From the NCBI RefSeq assembly GCF_014206945.1, contig NZ_JACHON010000019.1:1-53836 (forward strand): 53,836 nt of DNA, written 5' to 3'. Below are positions 1 to 7,930 of this stretch, one piece after another. Position 1 is the stretch's first letter, and each line of letters begins with the position of its first letter. The stretch comes from Gracilibacillus halotolerans (GTDB lineage: Bacteria; Bacillota; Bacilli; Bacillales; Amphibacillaceae). The notes under the pieces are model-generated. The model was not told the DNA's origin. It did no database searches and saw nothing but the letters and a program-made list of their open reading frames with translations. A program made the translations under genes and the position numbers.

Positions 1-83
1 TCCCATACCGAACACAGAAGTTAAGCTCTTCAGCGCCCATGGTAGTTGGGGTTTTACCCCTGCGAGAGTAGGACGTCGCCAGG
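1..83 (+). rRNA. rrf: 5S ribosomal RNA, 3' part
   Basis: The window opens inside a 5S rRNA gene. The segment from CCCATACCGAACAC through AAGTTAAGCTCTTCAGCGCC to the closing GAGAGTAGGACG is the conserved Bacillaceae 5S 3' two-thirds; the 5' third lies outside. A hairpin terminator follows directly, so this is the end of an rRNA operon. In B. subtilis the rrnA operon sits at this position before csfB. Confidence 0.95.
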
Positions 84-90
84 CAACTGA

Positions 91-123
91 AAAAAACTAA
101 GTTTTCACTAGCTTAGTTTTTTT
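91..123 (+). terminator. rRNA operon terminator
   Basis: An 11-bp stem (AAAAAACTAAG with CTTAGTTTTTT) around a 10-base loop ends in a T run a few bases after the 5S gene. It closes the upstream rRNA operon and separates it from the S-box transcription unit. Confidence 0.85.
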
Positions 124-252
124 GTTTTCCAGGTATTTAAAAATTGTCATGATTCCATTTATTGTGCATATACTAAATGGACAAAAGTAAAAACAATATC
201 ATTCGTTTTTTTGCGAACTCCACAATTATTTCCATTTTTTCTAAAAATGTTG

Positions 253-281
253 TTGACAACACTGAAAAGCGTCTGTATACT
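253..281 (+). promoter_or_regulatory. sigma-A promoter of the S-box unit
   Basis: A perfect -35 TTGACA, a 17-base spacer and a -10 TATACT lie about 30 bases before the SAM aptamer. Transcription should start near 288, so the whole riboswitch is in the leader. Such a strong promoter suits control by attenuation rather than by initiation. Confidence 0.85.
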
Positions 282-309
282 TGAAAATAACCAAAAAATT
301 GAATAGCAA

Positions 310-472
310 TTCTTATCAAGAGAGGTGGAGGGATCTGGCCCCAGGAAGCCTCGGCAACAGACTATATGTACTGTGCCAAATCCAGCAAGCGTAATGCTTG
401 GAAGATAAGAAGAGTGGTATGTATAAATTCAAACCAAAGACTCTCTTCTTATCAGAAGGGGGTCTTTTTTTA
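310..472 (+). promoter_or_regulatory. SAM-I (S-box) riboswitch
   Basis: The leader shows the S-box signature: P1 arms TTCTTATC (310-317) and GATAAGAA (404-411), the conserved GAGGTGGAGGGA core right after P1, a GCCTCGGCAAC segment, and the AATCCAGC..GCTTGGAAGATAAG 3' part. The P1 3' strand (404-414, GATAAGAAGAG) is complementary over 11 bases to 443-453 (CTCTTCTTATC), which is the 5' side of the terminator. This is the classic switch: SAM bound, P1 forms and the terminator folds; SAM absent, the antiterminator forms and the downstream sulfur genes are transcribed. Confidence 0.95.
436..472 (+). terminator. S-box attenuator terminator
   Basis: A 14-bp stem (436-449 with 454-467) and a 4-base loop run into a T tract. 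Its 5' arm overlaps the antiterminator partner of the P1 3' strand, so it is the regulated terminator of the SAM riboswitch. Confidence 0.9.
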
Positions 473-565
473 TTATCTTCTATGTGACGAGGTATACTCG
501 AGCTAGTAACAGTCCGGCCCCCGCCAATAATTCCTGAACAATCATAGAAGGGTGGCGAAGATTAC

Positions 566-733
566 ATGGCGTATTTAGATGAAAAGAAAGTAAGTCATAT
601 ATTACAATCGTTAAGAGAAATGGATTATGGTAGTTTAGTAATAACTGTACACAATGATGAGATTACTCAAATTGATAAAACAGAAAAGAAGCGATTTTCT
701 TTAAATAAGAAAGCAGAGGTAAAAAAAACATAG
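566..733 (+). CDS. yezD: YezD-family small protein (DUF2292)
   Basis: A 55-residue protein, the first gene behind the S-box. Residues 14-45 carry the family pattern: a LQSL helix, YGSL, a short beta hairpin with VHND, then ITQID followed by TEKKRF. A GGGTGG ribosome-binding site lies 9-15 bases before the ATG. The biochemical role of YezD proteins is unknown. They recur in firmicute sulfur-assimilation and methionine-related operons, which fits the riboswitch here. A terminator-like hairpin separates it from the next gene, so it may be made in excess over the enzymes downstream. Confidence 0.85.
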   Translation: MAYLDEKKVSHILQSLREMDYGSLVITVHNDEITQIDKTEKKRFSLNKKAEVKKT

Positions 734-751
734 CATGCCGATTAGACGACT

Positions 752-813
752 AAAGGCATCTTTATTATCAAGTTCTCCTGTTTGGAGACTGATAGTAGGG
801 ATGCCTTTTTTCT
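752..813 (+). terminator. Intra-operon terminator-like hairpin after yezD
   Basis: Outer arms AAAGGCATC (752-760) and GATGCCTTT (800-808) close a long hairpin whose inner arms also pair (TTATCAAGTTCTCC against GGAGACTGATAG), followed by a run of T. It looks like an intrinsic terminator placed between yezD and the FMN reductase gene. No clear separate promoter is visible before that gene, so partial readthrough is the likely arrangement. Confidence 0.75.
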
Positions 814-844
814 ATATTTAAAACTTAGAGAGGAGAAATATAAA

Positions 845-1381
845 ATGACAGACATTATTTTATTATCAGGAAGCCCATCAGAAGAGTCTAGAACAGAAGC
901 GGTATTACGTTATATTGGTAATTTATTAGAGAAAGAGGGCATTCATATTTCCCATTTATCTGTGAGGGATGTAAATGCAGAGGATATCGTTCAAGGACGT
1001 TTTGATAGTCTAGAAATTCAAGAGATTGGTAAACAGATAGCGAAAGCACAAGCTGTTGTTATCGGTTCACCTGTATATAAATCTGCTTATTCTGGCGTTT
1101 TAAAAGCAGTGCTTGATATTTTGCCTCAAGACATTCTTAAAGGAAAGCCTGTTTTACCAGTAATGACGGGGGGAACTATCACTCATTGCCTTGCAATTGA
1201 CTATTCTTTAAAACCATTAATTTCAGCATTAAAAGGGCAAAGTCTACAGGGGGTGTTCATTCTAGATAAATGTGTAAATAAGGCATCTACGACTCAAGTA
1301 ATCGAAGATATCGACTTAGATCAACGACTAAAAAAGGCAATTTACGAATTAACGGTCACTCTAAAAGAAAACGTATATTAA
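845..1381 (+). CDS. ssuE: NAD(P)H-dependent FMN reductase, SsuE-like
   Basis: A 178-residue flavodoxin-like reductase. It should supply reduced FMN to a partner monooxygenase. The phosphate-binding GSPSEESRT stands at residues 9-17. GSPVYKSAYSG (74-84) and VMTGGTITH (106-114) with the following AIDY..LKP stretch are typical of SsuE-type sulfonate FMN reductases. The chosen ATG has an AGAGGAGA ribosome-binding site at good distance; an upstream in-frame ATG lies inside the terminator hairpin and was discarded. It sits 21 bases before the flavin monooxygenase gene, its probable client. The name ssuE rests on family resemblance; the exact substrate system is not shown. Confidence 0.85.
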   Translation: MTDIILLSGSPSEESRTEAVLRYIGNLLEKEGIHISHLSVRDVNAEDIVQGRFDSLEIQEIGKQIAKAQAVVIGSPVYKSAYSGVLKAVLDILPQDILKGKPVLPVMTGGTITHCLAIDYSLKPLISALKGQSLQGVFILDKCVNKASTTQVIEDIDLDQRLKKAIYELTVTLKENVY

Positions 1382-1402
1382 GAAAGAAGAAGGTGAACCC
1401 CG

Positions 1403-2782
1403 ATGAGCAAAAAGCGTATTTACTTGAATGCATTTGATATGAATTGTGCCGGTCATCAATCTCCTGGTTTATGGTCACATCCAGAGGACCAGTCTCATCG
1501 CTATAAGGATAGTGAATATTGGATAGAACTTGCAAAAATATTAGAAAGGGGGAGATTCGACGCAATATTTTTAGCAGATGTATTAGGAATTTATGATGTC
1601 TATGAAGATTCAAGAGACGCAGCTGTAAAACAAGGGGCACAGGTTCCAGTTAACGATCCTATGTTGGTTGTTCCATTAATGGCTCAAGTTACAAAACATT
1701 TAGGGTTTGGTGTTACAGTCAGCACATCCTATGACCAACCATATGCATTTGCAAGAAGCATGTCCACGTTGGATCATTTAACAAAAGGTCGAGTTGGTTG
1801 GAACATCGTCACTTCCTATCTCAACAGTGCAGCTATCAATTTAGGACTTGATAAACAAATTAGTCATGACACACGATACGAAATAGCAGAGGAATTCTTA
1901 GATGTTTGTTATAAGCTTTGGGAAGGAAGCTGGGAGGATGATGCTGTTACTCTAGATAAGAAAAACCGCCTTTATACAGATCCAACCAAGGTGCACAATA
2001 TCGACCACAAAGGTGAGTATTTTAACGTAATAGGTCCGCATTTAACGGAACCCTCTCCACAGAGAACGCCTGTTATCTATCAAGCAGGCGCTTCGAAACG
2101 AGGGAGAAATTTTGCAGCTAAACATGCGGAATGCGTATTTATTTCTTCACCAACAAAGCGAATTGCCGAGAAATATGTAAAGCAACTGAGAGAGGAAACT
2201 AAAAAGGTCGGTCGAGATGAAAACGAAATTAAAGTATTTAGTCTTTTTACTCCGATTGTCGCAACAACACAGGAAGAGGCAGAGGCTAAATACGAGGAGT
2301 ACAAAAGCTATTCAAGCTATGAAGGTGGTCTAGCTTTATTGGGAGGATGGACTGGGATAGATTTATCTAGTTATGAACCAGATGAAGAACTACGCTATAT
2401 AAAAAATGAAGCGATTCATTCCGCGGTGGAGATTTTCACAAAAATTGATCCTGATAAGAAATGGACTGTTAAAGAAGTTGCCGAATTCGTAGGTGTTGGA
2501 GGGATAGGTCCTGTAGCGGTCGGATCCCCAGAAAGAGTGGCGGATATAATGGAGGAATGGATTGAAGATACAGGTGTAGATGGGTTTAATATTGCTTATG
2601 CAATTACACCTGGAACTTTTGAAGACTTCGTAGACCTAGTTATACCAGTGTTACAGGAACGTGGCCTCGTCCAGAAAGAGTATCAAGAAGAAACTTTAAG
2701 GGGTAACTTAACTGGTTCTAGTCAATTACCGTTAAGTCACCCAGGTAAGCAATATCATCGTTCTTTACAAAAATCATTATAA
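1403..2782 (+). CDS. LLM-class FMNH2-dependent monooxygenase (NtaA/SnaA/DszA family)
   Basis: A 459-residue bacterial-luciferase-like TIM-barrel monooxygenase. The opening residues (INDLNAFDMN-like YLNAFDMNCAGHQSPGLW), the GRFDAIFLADVLGIYD stretch, the STSYDQPYAFAR segment and the GWNIVTSYL motif are characteristic of the NtaA/SnaA/SoxA/DszA branch. Length is near that of DszA (about 450). These two-component enzymes use FMNH2 from a separate reductase to oxidise and cleave C-S or C-N bonds. The reductase gene lies just upstream and an SfnB/DszC-type oxidase just downstream, both under a SAM riboswitch. That context points to sulfur release from an organosulfur compound; the substrate cannot be read from sequence. 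Confidence 0.88.
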   Translation: MSKKRIYLNAFDMNCAGHQSPGLWSHPEDQSHRYKDSEYWIELAKILERGRFDAIFLADVLGIYDVYEDSRDAAVKQGAQVPVNDPMLVVPLMAQVTKHLGFGVTVSTSYDQPYAFARSMSTLDHLTKGRVGWNIVTSYLNSAAINLGLDKQISHDTRYEIAEEFLDVCYKLWEGSWEDDAVTLDKKNRLYTDPTKVHNIDHKGEYFNVIGPHLTEPSPQRTPVIYQAGASKRGRNFAAKHAECVFISSPTKRIAEKYVKQLREETKKVGRDENEIKVFSLFTPIVATTQEEAEAKYEEYKSYSSYEGGLALLGGWTGIDLSSYEPDEELRYIKNEAIHSAVEIFTKIDPDKKWTVKEVAEFVGVGGIGPVAVGSPERVADIMEEWIEDTGVDGFNIAYAITPGTFEDFVDLVIPVLQERGLVQKEYQEETLRGNLTGSSQLPLSHPGKQYHRSLQKSL

Positions 2783-2801
2783 AAAAGGAGAAGATTTAAT
2801 T

Positions 2802-4058
2802 ATGACAACTATTACTAGTAACAATACGAAAACGTGGGGAGTACCACCGACAGAACAATATGAAAAGATTGCATTTCGCTTCCGACCTATATTTCAGCAA
2901 ATTAGAGAAAAAACAGAAGAACGTGAGAATAACCGTGAGCTTTTATTTGAAGTGATTAGCTGGTTGAAGAAAGAGAAGTTTGGAGCTGTTCGCTTACCAG
3001 TTGAGAAGGGTGGATTAGGTGCATCGAATGTAGATTTAGCTGAATTACTAACTGAGTTGGCGGCAGCTGATTCTAATGTGACACAAGCCTTACGTGCCCA
3101 TTTCGCCTTTACGGAAATGGTGTTACATGCTGATCCGAGCCCAGTTAGAGACGTTTGGCTTCAACGCATTGCAAATGGTGATATTGTCGGTAACGCGTGG
3201 ACAGAAACAGGTGCAGCTAAAGTTGGCGGCTTCGAAACACGAGTAAAGAAGACAAAAGATGGTTTTCGTTTATTCGGTACGAAATATTATTCGACAGGTA
3301 CCATTTATGCGGATTGGATTTTAGTACTTGCTGCAGATGAAGAGGATAACCATGTATTTGCTGTCGTAGACAAGAACGGAGAAGGAGTAGAAGTGATAGA
3401 CGATTGGAATGGGTTTGGGCAAATCCTTACTGGAACTGGTACAACACATTTTTCCAATACACCGCTTGAGCAAGGAAAAGTTTTAGATAAAAGCTTTGAA
3501 GCAAAATTTTTAGCTGGTTACTTTCAATTAGTTCATTTAGCAACGCTATCAGGAATAGCTAGAGCTGCCCTACATGATGTAGCAAGAGAAGTGGCGAATC
3601 GGACAAGGAATTATAGTCATTCGACTGCTACTTCTTCAAAGGAAGATGCACAAGTTTTACAAGTAGTTGGTAGAGTGCATAGTCTTGCTTATGCCGTTGG
3701 TGCTATTACTGAAAAAGCAGCCAAAAGCATTCAAGCTGCTGGAGAAGCTAGATTCCAAGGAAACGCTGAAAAGGAACAGGACGTAAACGATCAAGCAGAA
3801 ATTGAGATTTCGGCGGCTCAGGCGATTATTTCGAGATTAGCACCTGAGGCAGCTACTCTTATATTTGATGCATTAGGAGCTTCTGCAACATCGATTGATA
3901 AACGCTTAGATCGACATTGGAGGAATGCAAGAACAGTAGCTTCTCATAATCCGCTTATCTATAAAGAACGTATTGTAGGAGATTATGTGGTGAATCAAAC
4001 ACCACCACCTTATATTTGGTTTACTGGAGAAAAAGTAAAAGGTGAACATAAGAATTAA
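2802..4058 (+). CDS. SfnB/DszC-like acyl-CoA-dehydrogenase-fold flavin monooxygenase
   Basis: A 418-residue protein with the three-part acyl-CoA dehydrogenase fold: N-terminal helices with LPVEKGGLGAS (residues 64-74), a middle beta domain with AWTETG and GTKYYSTG, and a C-terminal helical bundle. It belongs to the branch that includes SfnB and DszC (both close to 418 residues), flavin-dependent sulfur-compound oxidases rather than fatty-acid dehydrogenases. An AAAAGGAG ribosome-binding site precedes the ATG. It is the last gene of the S-box unit and probably works with the upstream monooxygenase and FMN reductase. An ordinary acyl-CoA dehydrogenase is less likely because of the sulfur context. 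Confidence 0.82.
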   Translation: MTTITSNNTKTWGVPPTEQYEKIAFRFRPIFQQIREKTEERENNRELLFEVISWLKKEKFGAVRLPVEKGGLGASNVDLAELLTELAAADSNVTQALRAHFAFTEMVLHADPSPVRDVWLQRIANGDIVGNAWTETGAAKVGGFETRVKKTKDGFRLFGTKYYSTGTIYADWILVLAADEEDNHVFAVVDKNGEGVEVIDDWNGFGQILTGTGTTHFSNTPLEQGKVLDKSFEAKFLAGYFQLVHLATLSGIARAALHDVAREVANRTRNYSHSTATSSKEDAQVLQVVGRVHSLAYAVGAITEKAAKSIQAAGEARFQGNAEKEQDVNDQAEIEISAAQAIISRLAPEAATLIFDALGASATSIDKRLDRHWRNARTVASHNPLIYKERIVGDYVVNQTPPPYIWFTGEKVKGEHKN

Positions 4059-4064
4059 TAGGAC

Positions 4065-4080
4065 TGTTTCACGTGAAAAA
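4065..4080. other. Candidate parS (ParB/Spo0J binding) site
   Basis: The 16-base sequence TGTTTCACGTGAAAAA matches the firmicute parS consensus TGTTNCACGTGAAACA at 15 of 16 positions, including the central CACGTG palindrome. It lies in an intergenic gap in the origin-proximal part of the chromosome, where parS sites cluster in Bacillus. It should nucleate Spo0J/ParB spreading and SMC loading. Confidence 0.85.
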
Positions 4081-4115
4081 AGTAGATTTTTGTCATAAAA
4101 ATCTAGCAAAAAGAT

Positions 4116-4144
4116 GAATATATTTTCATAGATTGGCCATACTT
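4116..4144 (+). promoter_or_regulatory. Candidate sigma-F promoter of csfB
   Basis: GAATA, 14 bases, then GGCCATACTT resembles the forespore sigma-F consensus (GYWTA, about 15, GGnnAnAnTW); the -10 fits fully and the -35 has one mismatch. csfB is known to be sigma-F dependent in B. subtilis. The predicted start would leave a very short leader before the GGAGGTG ribosome-binding site. Confidence 0.5.
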
Positions 4145-4163
4145 CTTAATGGAGGTGTGGCGT

Positions 4164-4340
4164 ATGAATCTAAAAAAATGTGGCATTTGTGATGAGGAAA
4201 AAGATAATGGAATCTTTATTTACCACATGTACATTTGTGAAGCATGCGAGAAAAAGATTGTTACGACGGACGTAGATAATAAAGAATATCAGCTATTTGT
4301 AGAGAAGCTAAAAGGTATTAATCAAACATATACGATATAA
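4164..4340 (+). CDS. csfB: Anti-sigma factor CsfB/Gin
   Basis: A 58-residue zinc-binding protein. CGIC at residues 6-9 and CEAC near 25-28 form the treble of cysteines typical of Gin, which inhibits sigma-G (and sigma-E) to keep forespore-specific transcription on time. The chosen ATG follows GGAGGTG by 6 bases; an earlier in-frame GTG/ATG extension overlaps that ribosome-binding site and was rejected. In B. subtilis csfB is followed by xpaC and yaaN; here yaaO comes next, so those two genes are absent from this place. Confidence 0.88.
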   Translation: MNLKKCGICDEEKDNGIFIYHMYICEACEKKIVTTDVDNKEYQLFVEKLKGINQTYTI

Positions 4341-4341
4341 T

Positions 4342-4368
4342 GGAATCATGAGAATGGTTCCTTTTTTT
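4342..4368 (+). terminator. csfB terminator
   Basis: A 7-bp stem (GGAATCA with TGGTTCC, one G-T pair), a 6-base loop and seven T residues follow the csfB stop codon directly. Confidence 0.8.
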
Positions 4369-4420
4369 ATGCCTTCATAGAGTTGTGAGTTTCTACTATC
4401 TCCTTATTTCATAGAAATTA

Positions 4421-4449
4421 TTGATAAATGATACGTTGTATCTTACAAT
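4421..4449 (+). promoter_or_regulatory. sigma-A promoter of yaaO-tmk
   Basis: TTGATA, exactly 17 bases, then TACAAT stands about 40 bases before the yaaO start codon. Both hexamers are one base from consensus. Confidence 0.7.
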
Positions 4450-4490
4450 TATCGTTTACATAAGATGCTATGCTAGAAAGGTTTGATTCA

Positions 4491-5927
4491 ATGAACATGC
4501 AATTGTCTACCCCTTTATATGATGCCCTACTTTCATTTGCTAGAAGAGAAACGGTATCGCTCCATGTTCCAGGTCATAAAAATGGGCAGCTTTTTCCTGA
4601 AAAAGGCATAGAGCTGTTTCAGTCTGTTTTACCGTTAGATATGACAGAAATAACCGGTATGGATGATTTACATGCTCCTGAAGGCATTATTATGGAGGCG
4701 GAAAAGCTTGCATCAGAATGGTTTGACACGGCTAAGACTTTTTTTTTAGTAAATGGAAGTACAAGTGGTAATTTAGCAATGATTTTAGCAACTGTAGGAG
4801 CAGGAGAAAAAATCATTGTTCAAAGAAATTGTCATAAGTCGATCATGCATGGAATTGAGCTAGCTGGTGCACTACCTATTTTTCTCACTCCTAACTGGAA
4901 CGCGGAGAAAAAGCGATATACATATCCACTGGAAGAAACGATAAAAGACACAATAGTCCATAACCAAGATGCCAAGGCCATTCTGCTTACATATCCGGAT
5001 TATTTTGGGGAGATAATCGACTTAACTCCTATTATTGATTTGGCACATCGGTACAATATGATTGTGTTAATAGATGAAGCGCACGGATGCCATTTTTCAT
5101 TACCGTCTATTCCCATCCAATCAGCCGTTGAATTAGACGCAGACATTGTCGTTCAATCTGCACATAAAATGACTCCTGCGCTCACGATGACCGCTTACTT
5201 ACATATAAGGACGGAAAGAATAGATCTAACTCGCCTAACACAATATTTACAAATCGTACAATCAAGCAGCCCCTCCTATTTATTATTGGCCAGTCTTGAT
5301 TTAGCTCGATATTACTTAGCAACCTACAGCGACAAAATGGCAGAAGAAGCACGTTTATTTATAGAACAGGCTCGAAAACTCTTCAAGGAGAGCCCTTATT
5401 GGATCGTTGAATCACACGAAGACGGGGATCCTTTTAAATGTACGTTGCAAGCGACAAATAGAACAACAAAACAAATACAACAAGCATTTGAAAAAAACGA
5501 AATTTTCCCAGAGCTGGTTACAGAGAATCATCTATTGTTTGTTTTCGGACTACAACCATCTTTTTCACTAGAACAATTAGAGCAAGCTATCACTCATATA
5601 AATGAGGAATTAAATAATAGCAAAAATAGTGATAAAATAATGGAGGAGCCTCTCCTATTTTATGAGGAAAAAGAGGTACTTGCATTATCTTATGACGAGA
5701 TGAAAAAACGGAAGACTGTATGGATAGACTGGGAAGATTCTATCGGACAAATAGCTGCTGAAGCAATTATCCCTTATCCACCAGGTATCCCACTCATAAT
5801 GAAAGGTGAAAAAATAACTAAAAAGAAACGTGAACAAGTACTCAAATTGCTGAAAGAAGGACATAAACTGCAACCGACTAGCCGTGAAAAGGGACTATAT
5901 GTTTTCGAAAATGGTAGGCGTAGATAA
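4491..5927 (+). CDS. yaaO: Orn/Lys/Arg decarboxylase family protein (YaaO)
   Basis: A 478-residue PLP enzyme of fold type [10 protein letters not shown] near residue 24, the GSTSGNLA stretch near 85, the DEAHG motif near 198 and the PLP lysine in [11 protein letters not shown] near 223 are the hallmarks of firmicute arginine/lysine/ornithine decarboxylases. It probably decarboxylates a basic amino acid toward polyamines; the substrate of YaaO is not settled by sequence. The ATG chosen has AGAAAGG upstream; an earlier ATG seven codons before lacks a ribosome-binding site. The tmk start codon comes 19 bases after the stop, an operon arrangement shared with B. subtilis. Confidence 0.9.
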   Translation: MNMQLSTPLYDALLSFARRETVSLHVPGHKNGQLFPEKGIELFQSVLPLDMTEITGMDDLHAPEGIIMEAEKLASEWFDTAKTFFLVNGSTSGNLAMILATVGAGEKIIVQRNCHKSIMHGIELAGALPIFLTPNWNAEKKRYTYPLEETIKDTIVHNQDAKAILLTYPDYFGEIIDLTPIIDLAHRYNMIVLIDEAHGCHFSLPSIPIQSAVELDADIVVQSAHKMTPALTMTAYLHIRTERIDLTRLTQYLQIVQSSSPSYLLLASLDLARYYLATYSDKMAEEARLFIEQARKLFKESPYWIVESHEDGDPFKCTLQATNRTTKQIQQAFEKNEIFPELVTENHLLFVFGLQPSFSLEQLEQAITHINEELNNSKNSDKIMEEPLLFYEEKEVLALSYDEMKKRKTVWIDWEDSIGQIAAEAIIPYPPGIPLIMKGEKITKKKREQVLKLLKEGHKLQPTSREKGLYVFENGRRR

Positions 5928-5946
5928 TTGGAAAAGAGGAATTAAA

Positions 5947-6570
5947 TTGTCAGGTATATTTATTACGTTTGAAGGAGGAGAAGGTGCTGGAAAATCAACT
6001 ATTTTGGAACGAACAGCAAACTTTCTCCGGGAACATAACTATCAAGTAACAACAACACGGGAGCCAGGTGGTATCCCAATTGCAGAAAAGATTCGTCACA
6101 TTATTTTAGATACAGAGCATACGGAAATGGATCCACGAACAGAGGCATTATTATATGCAGCTGCAAGGCGTCAACACCTTGTAGAGAAGGTTATCCCTGC
6201 CCTAGACAGAGGAGATATCGTTCTCTGTGATCGATTTATCGATAGCAGTTTAGCTTATCAAGGCTATGCACGTGGGTTAGGTATGGATGAAATTTTGTCG
6301 ATCAACCAATTTGCAATCGCGGACTTTATGCCAGAACTTACTCTCTATTTGGACGTTGACCCTGAGATAGGATTGCAGAGGATTAATCAAACGAAAGATA
6401 GAGAAATCAATCGATTGGATTTAGAAGCGTTAGACTTCCACATTCAGGTTCGAGAGGGTTACAAGGAAGTGCTAAAGAAGTTCCCACAACGAGTGAAAAA
6501 GATTAATGCGAATCAAACCGAAGAGCAAGTATTATTAGATGTAAGAAACGATATATTAGCTAGGCTATAA
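5947..6570 (+). CDS. tmk: Thymidylate kinase
   Basis: A 207-residue dTMP kinase (dTMP to dTDP). The P-loop GGEGAGKST is at residues 10-18, REPGG at 38-42 and the DRF motif at 95-97, with SLAYQG just after. The start is read as TTG with AAGAGGA upstream; upstream in-frame ATG codons lie inside yaaO and have no ribosome-binding site, and the TTG gives the family's usual N-terminus and length (212 in B. subtilis). It is co-transcribed with yaaO. Confidence 0.96.
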   Translation: MSGIFITFEGGEGAGKSTILERTANFLREHNYQVTTTREPGGIPIAEKIRHIILDTEHTEMDPRTEALLYAAARRQHLVEKVIPALDRGDIVLCDRFIDSSLAYQGYARGLGMDEILSINQFAIADFMPELTLYLDVDPEIGLQRINQTKDREINRLDLEALDFHIQVREGYKEVLKKFPQRVKKINANQTEEQVLLDVRNDILARL

Positions 6571-6582
6571 GCTGGAGGAGAA

Positions 6583-6876
6583 ACTGGGACAGAAGTAAAT
6601 TTCATAATACAAAATCCGAATGTTATACTAACGCCTAGTCAAAATACTTCGCTTTCACCCATAGGGTATAAGTTAACATCTGTGCAAAAAATACTTGCAC
6701 AGTGTTTCCTATACCTCGGCAACGCCTCAACTAATTACAAAAGTTATATAAAAACTTTTGTAATGGATTTTCGGCTGTTGCTTTTCCTGCAGGAGTCTCG
6801 TGTTTTGACTACGTAATTAATATAACAGCATTTTATAGTTCGTCTTTGGTGATTTAAAATGGAGTTATGTCCCAAC
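6583..6876. repeat. Intergenic element with terminal inverted repeats
   Basis: This non-coding stretch after tmk is bounded by ACTGGGACAGAA and TTATGTCCCAAC, imperfect inverted ends (9 of 12). Inside are a 12-bp hairpin (6734-6745 with 6753-6764) and a 7-bp hairpin (TGTGCAA with TTGCACA). Neither strand holds a convincing gene. The layout resembles small non-autonomous mobile or structured intergenic repeats that I recall from related Bacillaceae genomes; a second copy is not present in this window. Confidence 0.55.
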
Positions 6877-6906
6877 ATCTTATTTAGTCCAATGTTGAAC
6901 GAATGG

Positions 6907-6935
6907 AATCTATTATATAAAAATAGATTTTTTTT
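6907..6935 (+). terminator. Possible terminator after the intergenic element
   Basis: AATCTAT and ATAGATT form a 7-bp stem followed by a T run. The stem is A/T rich and therefore weak. It would end readthrough from tmk before the darA promoter. Confidence 0.5.
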
Positions 6936-6964
6936 CAATTCATAAGGCTGTAGAACGTATCTTC

Positions 6965-6973
6965 TGATATAAT
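6965..6973 (+). promoter_or_regulatory. Extended -10 promoter of darA-yaaR
   Basis: TGATATAAT is a perfect extended -10 element (TGnTATAAT) about 70 bases before the darA start codon. No good -35 hexamer stands upstream, which extended -10 promoters tolerate. Confidence 0.55.
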
Positions 6974-7041
6974 AGAACAAATGGGGTATAGATAACATAT
7001 AATAATTAAAAGTATAACAATGAATGAAGGAGGCGGAATAA

Positions 7042-7371
<330 letters not shown>

Positions 7372-7388
7372 AAAAGGATGGAGTTACG

Positions 7389-7829
7389 TTGAAAATTGAA
7401 CAGCGAATTCGTTCATCAATAGATGCTAATATAAAAGAAGATATAAATCGACCATCAGGGAATTTAAAATTCGACCAAATGGTACAGAGTAAAGCCGCAC
7501 AACTAAGTCAGACAGAGCTACATCGATTGATGAGTGAGTTGACGAATCAAGGAAAACGTATTACGAGATACCGATCCTTAAAAGACTTAGCGGTTTATAA
7601 ACGACTAGTGAAAAAGTTTATCAAGGAAGCAGTTGACCACGGAGTGGAATTAAAACATTTCCATGGTTCCATGGTTACTGGAGACACACGGAAGCTAGTC
7701 ATAGTAGAAGAAATTGACGAGAAATTGATGGAGCTAACAGAAGCAGTAATGGATCAAGAAAAGGGCTCTGTCGACCTATTAGCAATGATAGGGGAAATCA
7801 AAGGACTTCTAATTAACTTATATACGTAG
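7389..7829 (+). CDS. yaaR: YaaR family protein (DUF327)
   Basis: A 146-residue mostly helical protein. The central pattern RITRYRSLKDLAVYKRLVKKFIKEAV (about residues 56-82) is the conserved core of the YaaR/DUF327 family. Its function is unknown. The start is TTG with GGATGGAG upstream. Its constant place between darA and holB suggests a housekeeping role, but nothing in the sequence shows what it does. Confidence 0.88.
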   Translation: MKIEQRIRSSIDANIKEDINRPSGNLKFDQMVQSKAAQLSQTELHRLMSELTNQGKRITRYRSLKDLAVYKRLVKKFIKEAVDHGVELKHFHGSMVTGDTRKLVIVEEIDEKLMELTEAVMDQEKGSVDLLAMIGEIKGLLINLYT

Positions 7830-7850
7830 TAAATAATGAAAGAGCAGAGC

Positions 7851-7900
7851 AAAGAAGAGGGTAGATGGGCGGTAGCGTCAAATCCATCCTCTTTCTTTTC
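7851..7900 (+). terminator. Possible terminator after yaaR
   Basis: Purine-rich AAAGAAGAGGGTAGATGG and pyrimidine-rich CCATCCTCTTTCTTT can form an imperfect stem around a 15-base loop, ending in TTTTC. The stem needs two bulges, so confidence is moderate. Confidence 0.45.
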
Positions 7901-7930
7901 TATTAAATAGATAAGGAAGGCATGGAAAAT

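Noticed and set aside
4083-4104. Hairpin TAGATTTT..AAAATCTA after the SfnB-like gene
   Set aside because: No T run follows on the plus strand, so it is not a convincing terminator for the sulfur unit; a T run exists only on the minus strand, where no gene ends.
6744-6998. 84-codon minus-strand open frame in the tmk-darA gap
   Set aside because: It runs through the hairpins of the intergenic element, has no ribosome-binding site and no recognisable protein pattern.
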